A stretch of 64,000 nt of DNA, taken from NCBI GenBank assembly GCA_002394605.1, contig DGUI01000027.1, positions 245-64,244 on the forward strand, written 5' to 3'. The DNA comes from Mageeibacillus sp. UBA4314 (GTDB lineage Bacteria; Bacillota; Clostridia; Saccharofermentanales; Saccharofermentanaceae). Of this stretch, positions 16,212-25,257 are shown in pieces (within the stretch, counting starts at the first letter, position 1; every line of letters starts with the position of its first letter). The notes beneath the pieces are model-generated. The model searched no databases. It had not been told where the DNA came from and worked only from the letters and a program-made list of their open reading frames with translations. Both the position numbers and the translations under genes were made by a program.

Positions 16212-17270
16212 TTACGTGTCAGCATGAACAAGTCTGTCGGCACGGACATTTACTTCGTTTATGGTGATGGACGTGAATTCCTCTACCGCAGCGCCAACCC
16301 TCTGCTGAGCCTGCGAGAGGACATCCTGTGCGTCAAACCCGTAGAATATGGAGATATTCAGGCTTATCGCGACACCGTATGTCTTCTTCTCTGTCTTGAA
16401 AGACGTGACCTCAGCAATACCCGGGATGTCCTTAAGGACTATCTTGATGAGATCGAGAAGAGCATCATCCGATATCGAATAAGAACCGAGGGAAGAGAAG
16501 GTAGGTCTTACGACTGTTCTCTCGGATTCCGGTGCGATCGGCGTTATGCCGCGCTCGCGGTCGAGTCTCTGACGGAGCTTGCTGAAAGGATCAGAAAAAT
16601 ATCCGGAGAACTCGTGCTTGATTTCCATGCTCGGGACGGGGATCGTGTGCATGCCTTCAGACAATCTTGTGTTGCGTGCCAGACGTCTCTCTTCCTCGGT
16701 CGAGACATCCTCGATCCTGATGAGCATCGAAGGCTGGTTGAGCCATAGGTTCGTGCATATCTTCTCGAGCATTGAATCTGAAGTCCCCAAGATCATTAGG
16801 GCCTTCGGCATATTCTCGACCAGAGCCCTGCGCATGACCTCTGATCTGGTGGGATCTACAAATATTGCCTGCCTGACCGACTCGATCTTGGTCGGTGCCT
16901 TCTTGGCAGACGTTCCTGCGACTATCCTGCTTCCGTTGATCAGAAGTCCGTCATCGATTATGTAGTAGATCTCATTCTCGCCGGCGACCTTGATGGCCCT
17001 GGTGCTCTTGCCGGTTCCGGATTGACCGATAAAGGCAACAACTGCAATGTTCGACAGAGCATCGCGCGTCAATTGCTCGCTTGACAGTATCTTCTCGACA
17101 TTGCGTTCGGATTCATAGGAGTTGTTTCCGCCTGAAGCACCGGTCTTGTCAAATCTTCTCAGGGTATCCCTAAGTTCAGGGAGGAGCACACGTCTCCAAC
17201 CGGCAGCGGTCTCTCTGGATTCTGCCGGGTTGTGAGAAGCATTGTGTTTGCCGTCAGAAGTATTTGCCAT
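16212..17270 (-). CDS. P-loop NTPase fused to an Asp23/Gls24-like domain
   Basis: About 352 residues from the ATG at 17270; a TTG at 17279 is an alternative and neither has a good ribosome site, so translation may be coupled to yebC 20 bases upstream. GQSGTGKST is a Walker A motif near residue 85. It is followed by IDDGLLI and, near residue 165, LMILGTSD and IRIEDVST, which look like NTPase strands. The last 80 residues (SISDDALLDLIKIVLKDI through INEVNVRADRLV) resemble the alkaline-shock Asp23/Gls24 fold, usually a stand-alone cell-envelope protein. I recognise the combination as a recurrent clostridial protein with no assigned function. Confidence 0.6.
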   Translation of the reverse strand: MANTSDGKHNASHNPAESRETAAGWRRVLLPELRDTLRRFDKTGASGGNNSYESERNVEKILSSEQLTRDALSNIAVVAFIGQSGTGKSTRAIKVAGENEIYYIIDDGLLINGSRIVAGTSAKKAPTKIESVRQAIFVDPTRSEVMRRALVENMPKALMILGTSDSMLEKICTNLWLNQPSMLIRIEDVSTEEERRLARNTRLSEGMHTIPVPSMEIKHEFSGYFSDPFSKLRQRLDRERGITPIAPESERTVVRPTFSSLGSYSISDDALLDLIKIVLKDIPGIAEVTSFKTEKKTYGVAISLNISIFYGFDAQDVLSQAQQRVGAAVEEFTSITINEVNVRADRLVHADT

Positions 17271-17290
17271 AGCTATCAAAGATCAGCCGG

Positions 17291-18016
17291 TCAGTTATCC
17301 CAGCTGTGGTAGTATTCCTGGATGTCTTCGTTCTCGTCCATCATCTCGAACATCTTCTCGAGCTGGGCTACCGTATCCTCATCTGTGATCTGCGTCAATG
17401 TCGTAGCGACAGGGCCGAGGCTCGAATCAACAAACGTATACCCCTTGGCTTCAAGGGCATCCTTGACCTCGTAATAGCTTGAAGGATCCGTTACGACTTC
17501 ATAGTACTCGTCCTCAGCGACGAAGTCGGCTGCTCCGCACTCCAGGCTGTCGAGCATTACCGTATCCTCATCTTCAAAGTCCTCTCTTGAGATAAGGATG
17601 CTGCCCTTCTCTTCGAAAAGGAATGATACGCTTCCCGATACGCCCATGTTGCCGCCGTTCTTATCGAAAATATGCCTCAGATCAGCAGCAGTCCTGTTAC
17701 GGTTATTCGTAAGCGCCCTGACCATGACTGCGACTCCGCCGGGACCATAACCTTCGTATGTGATCTCTTCGTAATCGTCGCCTTCGCCTGCACCGGCCGC
17801 CTTCTTGATCGCCCTGTTGATATTGTCATTGGGCATATTGGCAGCCTTTGCCTTAGAAATGATATCCTTAAGCCTCGAGTTGCCGTCAGGATCAGGGCCT
17901 CCGGCCTTGACTGCAACGGCGATATCCTTTGCGATCTTAGTAAATACAGCACCCTTTGCTGCATCTGACGCTTCCTTCTTGCGGCGGATGTTGCTCCATT
18001 TGGAGTGACCTGACAT
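17291..18016 (-). CDS. yebC: YebC/PmpR family protein
   Basis: A 241-residue member of the YebC/TACO1 family. The start MSGHSKWSNIRRKK and the later DAAKGAVFTKIAKDI, with GGPDPDGN and NMPNDNI near residues 39-65, are diagnostic. Family members act as DNA-binding regulators (PmpR) or, as shown more recently, assist ribosomes at proline stretches. GGAGGT precedes the ATG. It is followed by the P-loop/Asp23 gene after 20 bases and lies 7 bases downstream of the prepilin peptidase, so it probably shares that transcript. Confidence 0.95.
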   Translation of the reverse strand: MSGHSKWSNIRRKKEASDAAKGAVFTKIAKDIAVAVKAGGPDPDGNSRLKDIISKAKAANMPNDNINRAIKKAAGAGEGDDYEEITYEGYGPGGVAVMVRALTNNRNRTAADLRHIFDKNGGNMGVSGSVSFLFEEKGSILISREDFEDEDTVMLDSLECGAADFVAEDEYYEVVTDPSSYYEVKDALEAKGYTFVDSSLGPVATTLTQITDEDTVAQLEKMFEMMDENEDIQEYYHSWDN

Positions 18017-18023
18017 AGTAAAA

Positions 18024-18872
18024 TTACCTCCCTGTTAAAAACATATAAATAATATGAACGACCGACACGGCCTGAAGGATACAGACTGTGGCGATCCCAA
18101 AATATTTATCGGATCTTGTGTTCTTTGTTACGGCTCTTGCGATCGAGTAGGAAAGACCATAGATGGCAAAATCAAGCCACTTGCTCGTAAACTGGTAATA
18201 GTAGCCGAACATGAATATCGATGAAAGCGTTATGTCCATATAGACATCGCCCTTCGTGTACTTCTTCTTCATCAGCAGCGCAAGCAGGAAGCAAACTGCG
18301 CATACGGCGCAGATCCTTCCTATCGTTACCCCGAGATTGATGAGTATCTCAACGATGCCTCCTTCGAGGATCCCGAAAGCGGGGGGAAGGATAACTGCAA
18401 TGACAACGCATATGACTGCCCAGACTGCAGTTACTATGTGGTTTGAACCGGTATCGTAGTAGATCATCATGGAAGATACGCAGGCTGCAAGGAGCAGGAC
18501 ATATGAGATAAAGTAGAGCAGGAAGAACGTCTGCTGGTTATATCCGAGATTGATGATAGCTGCGTAAGCATATTTGTAGACCCCGACCGACGCGATCAGG
18601 AAGAGAACGCCGGTAAAACTCTCGATCTTGGTATATCTCGAAGCGATGGGAGCGCCGCAGTACCTGCACTTGCCCTTGAGCGTCGCCCAGCTTATGATCG
18701 GTATCAGATCCTTGGCTCCCAGTTTATGTCCGCACGTCATACACATGGAATGTCCCTTGACTATCGTTCTTCCGGCAGGGAGCCTGTATATCACAACATT
18801 AAGGAAACTGCCTATGATCACGCCGAAAACGCCGGAAATGAAAATAAAATAAACTGCCAGAAAAATATCCAA
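18024..18872 (-). CDS. pilD: type IV prepilin leader peptidase / N-methylase
   Basis: A 282-residue A24 aspartic peptidase that cleaves prepilins after the Gly of the leader and methylates the new N-terminus. A TTG start follows GGAGGTG by 7 bases. FLNVVIYRLPAG near residue 24 and the CMTCG...CRYCG pairs (about 44-75) form the N-terminal methylase domain. The peptidase part has several helices; candidate catalytic aspartates are in YYDTGSNHI near residue 140 and KGDVYMD near residue 205. It is divergent from pilB across a 233-base gap and would process every pilin in this window. Confidence 0.92.
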   Translation of the reverse strand: MDIFLAVYFIFISGVFGVIIGSFLNVVIYRLPAGRTIVKGHSMCMTCGHKLGAKDLIPIISWATLKGKCRYCGAPIASRYTKIESFTGVLFLIASVGVYKYAYAAIINLGYNQQTFFLLYFISYVLLLAACVSSMMIYYDTGSNHIVTAVWAVICVVIAVILPPAFGILEGGIVEILINLGVTIGRICAVCAVCFLLALLMKKKYTKGDVYMDITLSSIFMFGYYYQFTSKWLDFAIYGLSYSIARAVTKNTRSDKYFGIATVCILQAVSVVHIIYMFLTGR

Positions 18873-18973
18873 AGAAACACCTCCGTAAACTAAGAGTAAT
18901 ATAACATAAACGCGATTTTATTAAAACATATTAATCTGTAACCTATTTCGGTAGACAAAATTCATAAATTTAC

Positions 18974-19002
18974 TTGTTTTTTGTGACATATTGTTATATA
19001 GT
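18974..19002 (+). promoter_or_regulatory. candidate pilB operon promoter
   Basis: TTGTTT (18974-18979), a 17-base spacer and TATAGT (18997-19002) would start a transcript near 19009. That leaves a leader of roughly 97 bases before pilB. Confidence 0.45.
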
Positions 19003-19008
19003 TTGATA

Positions 19009-19105
19009 AATATTAGGCTCGATTATTGTGTCGAGGTGTCTCCATTTGCGCCTCCCCATGTTATTGACCTATTATAACAGGCGTAGCCTTAAACCAGGAG
19101 GAAGT
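19009..19105 (+). promoter_or_regulatory. structured 5' leader of the pil operon
   Basis: Several inverted repeats are packed here: CTCGA/TCGAG (19018-19022 with 19031-19035), GAGGTG/CGCCTC (19033-19038 with 19049-19054, one G-U pair), TGTTAT/ATAACA (19059-19064 with 19074-19079) and an outer AGGCT/AGCCT (19015-19019 with 19085-19089). Some share bases, so they exclude each other; GGCG at 19080-19083 could also pair with CGCC at 19049-19052. The start site AGGAGG at about 19098 follows. It does not match the c-di-GMP-I consensus I know. Confidence 0.4.
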
Positions 19106-20773
19106 ATGAAGAGATTAGGTGATATCCTCATCGAGAGTGGATTCCTGTCTGCGGCTGAGCTTTCAGAGGCTCTGACCAATTCGAAGGAAACCGGCAAGCG
19201 ACTCGGAGAGGTAATCGTCGATATGGGCTTAATGTCCGAGTTTGATATTCTCCGAGCAGTGTCAAGCCAGTACGATTACCCGATTATTGACTTGACCAGT
19301 ATCGAGATCGACCAGAAGGCAACATCCCTTTTCGACGAGAAGTATTGTGTCGAGAACTGCGTTTTACCGATAGGTTTTGATGGTGACAATCTTGTAGTTG
19401 CTATCGATGACCCTATGAACATCCTTATAATGGATGATCTCCAGTTCAGGTCAGGCTATAACGTAACCCCGATGCTTGCGACCAAGACATCTATCCTCGA
19501 GGCTGTTAAGGTTAATTACGGTAAGGAGCAGGCAGCTCAGGCAGCCGAAGAGCTCGGCATCGACATGAGCCAGGATCTTGAAGGTCTTGATTCCGAATTG
19601 TCAGATGCGGTTAACTCAGCTCCTGTTGTTAAGCTCGTAAACTCAATGATCGATTACGCTATCAGAGCAGGATCATCAGATATCCATATCGAACCTATGG
19701 AAGACAGGGTTCGAGTCAGGATAAGAATCGACGGCGTCATGCAGGAAGTCATGAGCAACCCGCTCGCTGCAAAAGATGCCATCACTACCAGGATCAAGAT
19801 CCTCGGCGGTATGAACATCGCTGAGAAGAGGATCCCTCAGGACGGCCGTATCAGAACAGAGATCAACGGCGAACCCGTGGACATGCGTGTATCCATCCTT
19901 CCTTGTATCACAGGTGAGAAGACGGTTATCCGTATCCTTGCAAAGAACGATGGCAACCTCAACCGTAAGTTCCTCGGCATAAGCGATCACAATAATGCGC
20001 TTATCGATAAGATCGTTAAGGTCCCTCAGGGCGTTTGCCTCGTATCAGGACCTACCGGTTCAGGTAAGACAACAACACTTTATACTATCCTTTGTGAGAA
20101 GAACACACCTGAAACTAATATCATTACAGCTGAAGACCCTGTCGAGATCCGTATCCCCGGACTTAACCAGTGTCAGATCAATGCTAAGGCCGGAATGACA
20201 TTTGCTTCAGCACTCCGTTCTATCTTGCGTCAGGACCCTGATATCGTACTCGTCGGAGAGATCCGTGACGGTGAGACTGCCGAGATCGCGATGAGAGCTG
20301 CTATCACGGGTCACTTGGTTTTCAGCACCATCCATACGAATGATGCTGTATCTTCAATTAACCGTCTCATAGACATGGGTATCGAGCCTTACATGGTATC
20401 TACTGCCGTTGTAGGCGTCATCTCCCAGCGTCTCGTCAGAAGGATCTGTACCAATTGCCGTAAGACATACGAACCCGATGAGGCTCTCAAGGAACAGCTT
20501 CAGCTTGAAGATGGACAGAAGCTCTATATGGGTGAAGGCTGTACTGACTGCAATGGTTCAGGTTATAAGGGCCGTATCGCTATCCACGAGATCATCTGTA
20601 TGACCAAGGGCATGAAGATGCTTCTCGAGAAGCGTGCTACTGAAGAGGAAATGAGAGTCCTTGCCGTATCAGAAGGTACACAGATGCTCTTCGATTCTGC
20701 AAAGGCGCTTGTTCTTGAAGGTATCTCGACTGTTGACGAGATGAACAGAGTTGCATACTCAATTGACGGATAA
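19106..20773 (+). CDS. pilB: type IV pilus assembly ATPase PilB
   Basis: The extension motor, a hexameric GspE-family ATPase on the cytosolic side of the pilus machine. The ATG at 19106 follows CAGGAGG; the longer frame upstream would run through the leader and is not used. The 555-residue protein has the N-terminal GspE_N domain (residues 1-150), Walker A GPTGSGKTTT at about 315, the Asp box and Walker B with DPDIVLVGEIRD, a His box (GHLVFSTIHTND), and a tetracysteine zinc site (CTNC ... CTDC) at about 448-480. It heads an uninterrupted series pilB-T-C-M-N-O. Confidence 0.96.
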   Translation: MKRLGDILIESGFLSAAELSEALTNSKETGKRLGEVIVDMGLMSEFDILRAVSSQYDYPIIDLTSIEIDQKATSLFDEKYCVENCVLPIGFDGDNLVVAIDDPMNILIMDDLQFRSGYNVTPMLATKTSILEAVKVNYGKEQAAQAAEELGIDMSQDLEGLDSELSDAVNSAPVVKLVNSMIDYAIRAGSSDIHIEPMEDRVRVRIRIDGVMQEVMSNPLAAKDAITTRIKILGGMNIAEKRIPQDGRIRTEINGEPVDMRVSILPCITGEKTVIRILAKNDGNLNRKFLGISDHNNALIDKIVKVPQGVCLVSGPTGSGKTTTLYTILCEKNTPETNIITAEDPVEIRIPGLNQCQINAKAGMTFASALRSILRQDPDIVLVGEIRDGETAEIAMRAAITGHLVFSTIHTNDAVSSINRLIDMGIEPYMVSTAVVGVISQRLVRRICTNCRKTYEPDEALKEQLQLEDGQKLYMGEGCTDCNGSGYKGRIAIHEIICMTKGMKMLLEKRATEEEMRVLAVSEGTQMLFDSAKALVLEGISTVDEMNRVAYSIDG

Positions 20774-20791
20774 TATTAGGAGGTAACAAAA

Positions 20792-21910
20792 GTGGAAGAA
20801 GGTTTTACATTGACAATGGAGGCCATCCTGGCCGAATCAGTCAGAAGGGGAGCGTCTGATACGCATATCACCGTAGGTCTCCCCCCGATGATCCGTGTTG
20901 ATGGTCAGCTGATGCCTTTGAGCAAGCAGATCCTGACACCTGCAGATACAGAGTATCTCTGCAAGTCGATGATCGATAAGTCAAGGCAGCAGTATCTGAA
21001 CGAGAGAGGAGAGATCGACTTCTCGTTTGTCGTTCATGATTACAGCCGTTTCAGATGCAACATCTACAAGCAGCGCGGATCTTATGCACTTGCTGCAAGA
21101 ACGATCACCAACGAGATCCCTACATGTGAGAAGCTGGGACTTCCGGCTCTCTTCAAGGAGTTGGCAGAGAGACCCAGAGGACTCATCCTTGTTACCGGTC
21201 CTACGGGTTCAGGTAAGTCAACGACACTCGCTGCCATGATCGGACATGTAAACAGCGTTAAGAAGTGTCATATCCTTACACTTGAGGAACCTATCGAGTA
21301 CCTCCATATGCATGGCGAGGCTATGATCAACCAGAGAGAGATCCACGAGGATACACTGTCATTTGCTAACGCATTGAGAGCTGCTCTCCGTGAAGACCCT
21401 GATATCATCCTCGTAGGTGAGATGCGTGACCTTGACACGATCAGTACAGCTATTACCGCGTCAGAGACAGGTCACCTTGTTATGTCAACACTCCATACGT
21501 CCTCAGCTGCTGATACGGTCAACCGTATCATCGACGTATTCCCGCCTCATCAGCAGGATCAGGTCAGAGTTCAGCTCGGTACCGTTCTTGTTGCAGTTAT
21601 CTGTCAGACGCTCGTTCCCAGGATCGGCGGCGGACGCTGTGCTGCTTTCGAGATCATGATCGCTAATGACGCCGTACGTAACAACATCCGTGAAGGTAAG
21701 ACGTATCAGATCGACAGTACCATCGCAACAAGCTTGTCGATGGGCATGTGTCCTCTTGACTTCTACCTCGCAGAACTCGTTAAGAGGAAGATCATCTCCA
21801 GAGAGACTGCTATCTCCAGATGCAGATTCCCCGATGATCTCAAGAGATATATCAACAATGTTGGAGGACCCGCTAACAGTCCTCTGTTCAGCGATCTGGA
21901 TTTCCAGTGA
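20792..21910 (+). CDS. pilT: twitching motility ATPase PilT
   Basis: The retraction motor. The GTG start at 20792 follows AGGAGGT by 7 bases. The 372-residue protein has the N-terminal PAS-like part, Walker A GPTGSGKSTT at about 136, DPDIILVGEMRD (Walker B), and GHLVMSTLHTSSAADT, all typical of PilT. It lacks the zinc site of PilB, as expected. Its presence predicts dynamic, retractable pili (twitching, DNA uptake or surface pulling). It lies 18 bases after pilB. Confidence 0.96.
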   Translation: MEEGFTLTMEAILAESVRRGASDTHITVGLPPMIRVDGQLMPLSKQILTPADTEYLCKSMIDKSRQQYLNERGEIDFSFVVHDYSRFRCNIYKQRGSYALAARTITNEIPTCEKLGLPALFKELAERPRGLILVTGPTGSGKSTTLAAMIGHVNSVKKCHILTLEEPIEYLHMHGEAMINQREIHEDTLSFANALRAALREDPDIILVGEMRDLDTISTAITASETGHLVMSTLHTSSAADTVNRIIDVFPPHQQDQVRVQLGTVLVAVICQTLVPRIGGGRCAAFEIMIANDAVRNNIREGKTYQIDSTIATSLSMGMCPLDFYLAELVKRKIISRETAISRCRFPDDLKRYINNVGGPANSPLFSDLDFQ

Positions 21911-21946
21911 TAACTTAAGTTAAAATTTTAGGAGGAGGATAAAGAA

Positions 21947-23149
21947 ATGCCTAATTTTAAATATCAGGTAATCGATGCAGCGGGCAAGACGTCTACCGGT
22001 GTCATTGATGCTGCCAGCATGGCTGACGCGTCAAGGAAACTCCGTGCAGACGGCAAGTATGTCGCATCGCTTTCACTTGATAAAGGTGCCGGATTTCTTA
22101 ATTTCGGTGGCAAAAGGAAGTTAAAGACAAAAGAGCTCGTTCTTATTACGAGACAGTTGGCTTCACTGCTTTCTGCGGGCATAACGATCATCAGGGCTTT
22201 GGACATGTTGTATCAGCAGGTTGATACAAAGAATGCGAAAGCAATCGTTGGTGAGGTTTATGAATCCATTCAGGGCGGCCGTACCATGTCTGAGGCTTTC
22301 AAGGAACAACAGGGACTTATTCCTAACATCATGACCAGTATGGTCGCTGCTGGTGAAGAGTCCGGTCGTCTCGACGAAGTTATGGAGAGACTTGCTGAGC
22401 ACTTCCAGAAAGCTCAGAAGCTCAAGAACAAGCTGAGTTCAGCAATGGTTTACCCGAAGATCCTTGCGTTCGTTACTTTCGCAGTATCCTGGGGTCTTCT
22501 TACATTCCTTGTACCCAGCATCACGGCAACTATCGCAGACCTCGGCGGTAAACTTCCCGGTCTTACGAAAGCGATCATCGCTGTCAGTGACTCTCTGACG
22601 CATTTCTGGTATGTATATCTTGCAATTGTAGTATTCCTGGTTGGCGGCTTCAAGATGTGGAGAGCTTCAGAGAAGGGGCAGTATCAGTGGTCTTGGCTCA
22701 TGATCCATATGCCTATCGTCGGCAACATGACTAAGATGACGGCTACTGCGCAGTTCACAAGAACAGTTTCCACACTCCTTAAGTCTGGTATCTCCGTTCT
22801 TCAGGCTGTTGAGATCACAGAGAAGTCTCTCGACAACGTTATCTTGGAGAAGAAACTTTCTGATGCGAGGATCGAGATCAGAAAGGGTGCTGCACTTTCC
22901 AAGTCTATCAAGGGCATCGAAGAATTCCCTCCGATGGTATACGCTATGACGGCTATCGGTGAGGAGTCAGGTACTCTCGATACGATCCTTGACAAAGCAG
23001 CAGATTACTTTGAAGATGAAGCAGACGCTGCTACAACAAAAATGACAGCAGCTCTTGAACCTATTATGATCATCGTTATGGCCGTTATCGTCGGACTTAT
23101 CGTCGGTGGTATCGCTATCCCGATCTTCAATATGGCATCGTTCATCTAA
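21947..23149 (+). CDS. pilC: type IV pilus inner-membrane platform protein PilC
   Basis: A 400-residue GspF-family protein that couples the ATPases to pilin insertion. Two GspF domains repeat: the first has LVLITRQLASLLSAGITIIRAL (residues 60-85), the second TAQFTRTVSTLLKSGI (about 265-285), each followed by a G(E)ESGRL / GEESGTL motif. Three transmembrane helices are visible, near residues 168-190, 218-238 and 368-392. AGGAGGA precedes the ATG. It follows pilT by 36 bases. Confidence 0.95.
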   Translation: MPNFKYQVIDAAGKTSTGVIDAASMADASRKLRADGKYVASLSLDKGAGFLNFGGKRKLKTKELVLITRQLASLLSAGITIIRALDMLYQQVDTKNAKAIVGEVYESIQGGRTMSEAFKEQQGLIPNIMTSMVAAGEESGRLDEVMERLAEHFQKAQKLKNKLSSAMVYPKILAFVTFAVSWGLLTFLVPSITATIADLGGKLPGLTKAIIAVSDSLTHFWYVYLAIVVFLVGGFKMWRASEKGQYQWSWLMIHMPIVGNMTKMTATAQFTRTVSTLLKSGISVLQAVEITEKSLDNVILEKKLSDARIEIRKGAALSKSIKGIEEFPPMVYAMTAIGEESGTLDTILDKAADYFEDEADAATTKMTAALEPIMIIVMAVIVGLIVGGIAIPIFNMASFI

Positions 23150-23175
23150 TGTTAATTATTGAAAGGAGATAAATA

Positions 23176-24294
23176 ATGGATTTTTCATCATTTGGAAAGG
23201 CTTCATCTGAATTTGTTATAGACTGTTCCAGTTCCGATCTTAAGCTTGCAGTTGGATCATACAACAGGAAAACAGGTCTTGTGTTGCTCGATAAGGTTGG
23301 TGTAGTTCCCCTTGAGAACGACGCTATCAACGACGGTGCGATCGCAGACTCTTTCGGTGTTGTTATGGCTCTGAAGCACGCTATTGCAAGATTGGATATC
23401 AAAAACAGAGGAGCAATAGTTACAACAGAGGGTGCTTTCATGCACACAAGAGATCTTGAGCTTCCCAAGGCTAAAGCTGAGCAGCTCAAGGATATGGTTA
23501 AGTACGAGGTTATGGGTCAGGGCAACAACAGAGAGATGACCATCGATTACATCATCTACGGTACAGCTCTCGATGAGGAAACAAATGCCCCTAAGTATAA
23601 GATCAGAGCAACAGCAGTTCCTGTTGATACGATCGCTGAGTACAGAGAATTCCTGAAAAACATGGATCTGACTCCCATCGCGCTGGACGTTAACCCCAAC
23701 GCTATCAGGAAGCTCTTCTCTTCCGGTATCATCAACGGCAATGTAAACATCTCTCAGTCAACACTCCTGTTGGTTGAGCTTGCCGGTGCAACTACAACAG
23801 TTACGGTTCTTGATAAGGGCTTCCCGGTCCTCTCAAGAAGACTTGCTTTCGGTCATGCAAACATCCGTCAGGTTGCTGAGTCTGTTAAGAAGATGCAGGG
23901 CGGCGGAGACAATCAGTCTTCACTGGCTAGACGTCTTAACATCACAAAGTCTGACGCTGAGTCATTGATCCCTATCGAGGATATCGATGTATGGCATGAG
24001 ACAGTTGCAGAGATCCCTTCTCTGCAGAGCGCTGTAAACGCATACTTCAAGAGCCTTGTTGAGACTGTTAACAGAACGGCACAGTTCTCAATTTCCAAGT
24101 TCCATATTGACAGCATTAGCACATGTTTCCTCTATGGATCAGGTGCAGGTTACAAGAAAATCGACAAGGAACTGTCAAGACAGCTTGGCACACAGGTTGA
24201 GATCCTCAACACTCTCAGCACTGTCGCAGGTCCTAAAGATTTCATGCTGCCCCAGTTCGTAAATTGCTGTGGTGCACTTATTCGTGAAGATTAA
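23176..24294 (+). CDS. pilM: type IV pilus assembly protein PilM
   Basis: A 372-residue actin-like (FtsA-fold) protein on the cytosolic face that binds the N-terminus of PilN. The opening FVIDCSSSDLKLAVG is the phosphate-1 loop. VELAGATTTVTVLDKGFPVLSRRL near residue 200 is the phosphate-2 region, and CFLYGSGAGYKKIDKEL near 315 the adenosine region. Length and order fit PilM. AAAGGAG precedes the ATG, 26 bases after pilC. Confidence 0.9.
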   Translation: MDFSSFGKASSEFVIDCSSSDLKLAVGSYNRKTGLVLLDKVGVVPLENDAINDGAIADSFGVVMALKHAIARLDIKNRGAIVTTEGAFMHTRDLELPKAKAEQLKDMVKYEVMGQGNNREMTIDYIIYGTALDEETNAPKYKIRATAVPVDTIAEYREFLKNMDLTPIALDVNPNAIRKLFSSGIINGNVNISQSTLLLVELAGATTTVTVLDKGFPVLSRRLAFGHANIRQVAESVKKMQGGGDNQSSLARRLNITKSDAESLIPIEDIDVWHETVAEIPSLQSAVNAYFKSLVETVNRTAQFSISKFHIDSISTCFLYGSGAGYKKIDKELSRQLGTQVEILNTLSTVAGPKDFMLPQFVNCCGALIRED

Positions 24295-24309
24295 GGAGGA
24301 GGAAATAAA

Positions 24310-25257
24310 ATGGCAGGTTTAGGTTCAAAGAAAGATATTGCTAAGCGCGATCTGAATTTCTTTGCAGAATTTACTGCAGCAGCAGCAAAAATGACCAGAT
24401 TGCTTGGTTATGGCGTTGTTGTCGGTATCGTAGTCGTAGCGATCATCGTAGGTTTTATCGTATGGGGAATCATCCGCAATGCGATTACACAGTCAGCCAT
24501 CAACGATCTTGAGGCTCTGCTCGCATCCGATGAGTACGCAGGTCTCCAGGAAGATGCCGTAAGACTCAATTCAGAACTCACAGGATTCAACAATTACTAC
24601 TATGCTCTGTCTCAGATGAGAGAGCAGGTTGACAAGATCCCCGCTGTCCCCGTTGAGCTTACAAACATCATGGAGAAGTCAATACCTTCTGACTCTTACA
24701 TTGATAAGTATGAGATCAGCCAGACAGGTATGCATGTTGAGGGTTACACATTCAGCTACTACAGTGCATTGAATTTTGTAAATCTCCTCAACAAGTCAGA
24801 TGTATTCTCTCTTCCCGTTCAGCTCGAGGTTCAAAGGGTAGATCCTTCAACTATCGGAAGCGTTGAGACATTCATCAGACAGGATGGAAAAGTAAATGCC
24901 ATCAACAACTATTATCACTTCATCGTAGAAGGTCTGCTCGTCAGCGAGGTACACGTATCTGTATCCAACTATCTGCGCACACCTGACGGAAAGGGCGGAT
25001 TCGTCATTTCCAGCCTTGGCGGTGTAGAGGTTGAGAAGTATAAGGCAGGAAGCACATATGAAGTTAATAACATCGCTACATATGAGCAGTCCGGTGTAAC
25101 ATACAACCTGTCTCAGGTTGCTATCAACAGGGCAACACTTGCTCAGGACAAGGTTACACAGCTTGCAACAGACAACAAGATCAGCGGTATTGCTAATGAC
25201 GATATCGAGATCCAGCTGTACTACAGTCCTGCAGAGAAGAAGGAGGGTGAAGCATAA
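24310..25257 (+). CDS. pilN: PilN-like pilus alignment protein
   Basis: A 315-residue bitopic protein. The cytosolic N-terminus contains KRDLNFFAEF, placed where PilN has its PilM-binding motif. A transmembrane helix follows (about 36-58), then a coiled segment and a small alpha/beta domain with MHVEGYTFSYYSALNFVNLL near residue 140. The C-terminal 100 residues exceed the usual PilN length and are unassigned. Assignment rests on position between pilM and pilO as much as on sequence. AAGGAGGAGG precedes the ATG. Confidence 0.75.
   Translation: MAGLGSKKDIAKRDLNFFAEFTAAAAKMTRLLGYGVVVGIVVVAIIVGFIVWGIIRNAITQSAINDLEALLASDEYAGLQEDAVRLNSELTGFNNYYYALSQMREQVDKIPAVPVELTNIMEKSIPSDSYIDKYEISQTGMHVEGYTFSYYSALNFVNLLNKSDVFSLPVQLEVQRVDPSTIGSVETFIRQDGKVNAINNYYHFIVEGLLVSEVHVSVSNYLRTPDGKGGFVISSLGGVEVEKYKAGSTYEVNNIATYEQSGVTYNLSQVAINRATLAQDKVTQLATDNKISGIANDDIEIQLYYSPAEKKEGEA

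Noticed and set aside
19009..19105. c-di-GMP-I riboswitch before pilB
   Set aside because: The GEMM core sequences that I know are not found, so only an unnamed structured leader is reported.
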